Source: Azospirillum picis (lineage in GTDB: Bacteria; Pseudomonadota; Alphaproteobacteria; Azospirillales; Azospirillaceae). From it: a stretch of 54,837 bases of DNA. Below, in pieces: positions 53,438 to 54,837 of this stretch (within the stretch, counting starts at the first letter, position 1; each line of letters opens with the position of its first letter). Below the pieces are notes generated by a model. The model made no database searches. It saw nothing but the letters and a program-made list of their open reading frames with translations, and was not told the DNA's origin. The stretch covers positions 1 to 54,837 of the forward strand of contig NZ_JAGINO010000036.1 of assembly GCF_017876115.1 (NCBI RefSeq), written 5' to 3'. Both the position numbers and the translations under genes were made by a program.

Positions 53438-54717
53438 TCTCCATCCTCCTGTTCGGGTCCTTCCTGGTCATGATGCTGCTCGGCGTGCCGATCGCCGCGG
53501 CGCTGGGCCTGGCCGGCACCGCGGCCATCGCCTCCGCCCATCTCGGCGTCATTTCGGTGCCGACCAGCGTCTATACCGGCATCGCCAAGTATCCGTTGCT
53601 GACCATCCCGATGTTCGTGCTGGCGGGCACCATCTTCGACCGCTCGGGCGTGGCGCAGAAGCTGGTGCGGTTCGCCACCGCCATCGTCGGCCAGGGGCGC
53701 GGGGCGCTGGCCGTCATCGCGGTGGTGGTGGCGATGATGATGGGCGGCATCTCCGGCTCCGGCCCGGCCATCGCGGCGGCGGTGTGCGGCGTGATGGCGC
53801 CCAGCATGATCCGCGCCGGCTATCCGCGCCCCTACATCGCCAGCACGATCGCCGCCGCGTCGGCGACCGACATCCTGATTCCGCCGTCGGTGGCGCTCAT
53901 CATCTACAGCGTGCTGGTGCCCGCGGCCCCGACCACCTCGATGTTCGCGGCCGGCATCATTCCCGGCACGCTGGCCGGGCTGGCGCTGATCCTGCCGACG
54001 CTGTGGCTGGCCTGGAAGCACGGTTTCGGCGCCAGGCTGTCGCACGAGCCGCGCCCGCCCTTCTGGCGCAGCCTGTGGGACGCCTCGCTCGGGCTGTTCG
54101 CCAAGGTCATCATCCTCGGCGGCCTGCGCCTCGGCATCTTCACGCCGACCGAGGCGGCGGTGATCGCGGTCGCCTACGGGCTGCTGCTGGGCATGGTGGT
54201 CTACCGCACCGTCAAGGTGCGCGACCTCTTTTCCATGCTGGTGGACGCGGCGGAGATCTCGGCCATCATCCTGACGGTGATCGCGCTGGCCGGCGTCTTC
54301 GGCTGGGCGCTCAGCACCCTGTCTGTGATCGACCCCATCGCCGATGCGATCATCCACTCCGGCCTCGGCGAGTACGGCGTGATGGCACTGCTTGTGGTGC
54401 TGCTGACCATCGTCGGCACCTTCCTCGACGGCATCTCGATCTTCATCATCCTGCTGCCGCTGCTGGTGCCGATCGCCACCGCCTATCACTGGGACCTCAC
54501 CTGGTTCGGCGTGATCCTGACCCTGATGATCGCCATCGGCCAGTTCACCCCGCCGATGGCGGTCAACCTGATGGTGGCCTGCCGCATGACCGGCTGTTCG
54601 ATGGAAAGCACGGTGCGCTGGGTGGTCTGGCCACTGATCACCATGCTGCTGGTGGTCGTCGCCGTGATCGCCTGGCCGGACCTGGCGCTGTGGCTGCCAC
54701 GGCGGATGGGGTTCTGA
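53434..54717 (+). CDS. dctM: TRAP transporter large membrane subunit (DctM)
   Basis: A 427-residue permease with about 12 helices. The GTG start at 53434 overlaps the dctQ stop (GTGA), with GAGGAGCC upstream. MMMGGISGSGPAIAAAVCGV, DILIPPSVALIIYSVLVP and TFLDGISIFIILLPLLVP are typical DctM segments. A binding protein gene (dctP) is not in the window; it may lie past the right edge or elsewhere. The substrate cannot be told; C4-dicarboxylates or other organic acids are usual. Confidence 0.94.
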   Translation: MISILLFGSFLVMMLLGVPIAAALGLAGTAAIASAHLGVISVPTSVYTGIAKYPLLTIPMFVLAGTIFDRSGVAQKLVRFATAIVGQGRGALAVIAVVVAMMMGGISGSGPAIAAAVCGVMAPSMIRAGYPRPYIASTIAAASATDILIPPSVALIIYSVLVPAAPTTSMFAAGIIPGTLAGLALILPTLWLAWKHGFGARLSHEPRPPFWRSLWDASLGLFAKVIILGGLRLGIFTPTEAAVIAVAYGLLLGMVVYRTVKVRDLFSMLVDAAEISAIILTVIALAGVFGWALSTLSVIDPIADAIIHSGLGEYGVMALLVVLLTIVGTFLDGISIFIILLPLLVPIATAYHWDLTWFGVILTLMIAIGQFTPPMAVNLMVACRMTGCSMESTVRWVVWPLITMLLVVVAVIAWPDLALWLPRRMGF

Positions 54718-54748
54718 CGGGCTCCGGCCTTCCGGTTTCGGTGCGGTC

Positions 54749-54837
54749 GGGGGGGGGGGGGGGGCCGCCCCCCCCCCCCCCCCCCCCACACCCCCCCCCC
54801 CCCCCCCCGCGGGGGGGGGGGGGGGGCGGGCCCCCCC
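54749..54837. repeat. Homopolymer G/C tract at the end of the sequence (probable artefact)
   Basis: The last ~90 bases are almost only runs of G (16 and more) and C (19 and more), broken by a few CACA or GCG. It is not like genomic low-complexity DNA here and occurs at the very end of the sequence, as expected from poor read ends or base-calling errors at a contig edge. Confidence 0.9.

Overview
The window is about 55 kb of GC-rich alphaproteobacterial chromosome-like DNA. Several signs point to the Rhodospirillales, most likely Azospirillum or a close relative: a two-subunit acetolactate synthase followed by ilvC, a CcoG-type protein behind an FNR/FixK-like box, a Rhodobacter-type phospholipid methyltransferase, a TIGR02302/DUF4175 protein and an ETF-ubiquinone oxidoreductase of alphaproteobacterial style. 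The genus is inferred from protein flavour and base composition only; no marker gene for taxonomy is present.

Layout, left to right. Positions 1-4.3 kb hold branched-chain amino acid genes on the minus strand: ilvB-ilvN-ilvC, then the first 31 codons of livH, cut by the window edge. Positions 4.3-6.8 kb hold two secreted proteins of unknown role around a manno(fructo)kinase (mak). Positions 6.9-11.6 kb are an envelope block on the minus strand: a DegP/HtrA protease, a family 2 glycosyltransferase, a lipid A biosynthesis N-terminal domain protein and an ArnT-like transferase; the last two are translationally coupled. Positions 12-18.8 kb hold an unusual helix-turn-helix protein with a long Ala/Pro linker, tRNA-Tyr, a multi-PAS histidine kinase, a YqaA-family membrane protein, ccoG, an unknown protein behind a long structured leader, and a tiny DUF1127-like protein.

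Positions 18.8-24.4 kb hold a di-haem peroxidase with a Fur-box-like site, a HemD-like protein, remnants of two decayed genes (an OFA-type transporter joined to a histidine-kinase ATPase scrap), pmtA and a large membrane glycosyltransferase. Positions 24.8-28.8 kb encode a chemoreceptor, a MerR regulator and an AlkK-like acyl-CoA ligase. Positions 28.9-32.5 kb (minus strand) form a stress-like group: hemerythrin, an 86-residue His/Cys-rich protein, a tandem universal stress protein and a phosphotransferase/P-loop kinase fusion.

Positions 32.8-38.9 kb hold a PagL-like outer-membrane protein that seems to lack the catalytic residues, a FlaF-like/DUF2934 fusion, an EamA transporter, the large DUF4175 protein and a zinc-ribbon membrane protein. 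Positions 39-47.8 kb hold ETF-QO, a family-4-like uracil-DNA glycosylase missing two cluster cysteines, a soluble lytic transglycosylase, moaB, a small-molecule kinase-like protein and a TPR lipoprotein-like/periplasmic protein. Positions 47.8-54.7 kb hold a PAS-sigma54 activator divergent from a 7TM-PAS histidine kinase, an orphan protein and TRAP transporter genes dctQM. The last ~90 bases are homopolymer G/C runs that look like a sequencing or assembly artefact.

No CRISPR array, rRNA operon, intact insertion sequence, prophage or integrase was seen. Nothing in the window is clearly a new multi-gene defence or biosynthetic system. The strongest leads for novelty are the FlaF/DUF2934 fusion, the linker-rich HTH protein beside tRNA-Tyr, the structured leader at 17.5-17.8 kb, the His/Cys-rich small protein beside hemerythrin, and the catalytically altered PagL-like and UDG proteins.
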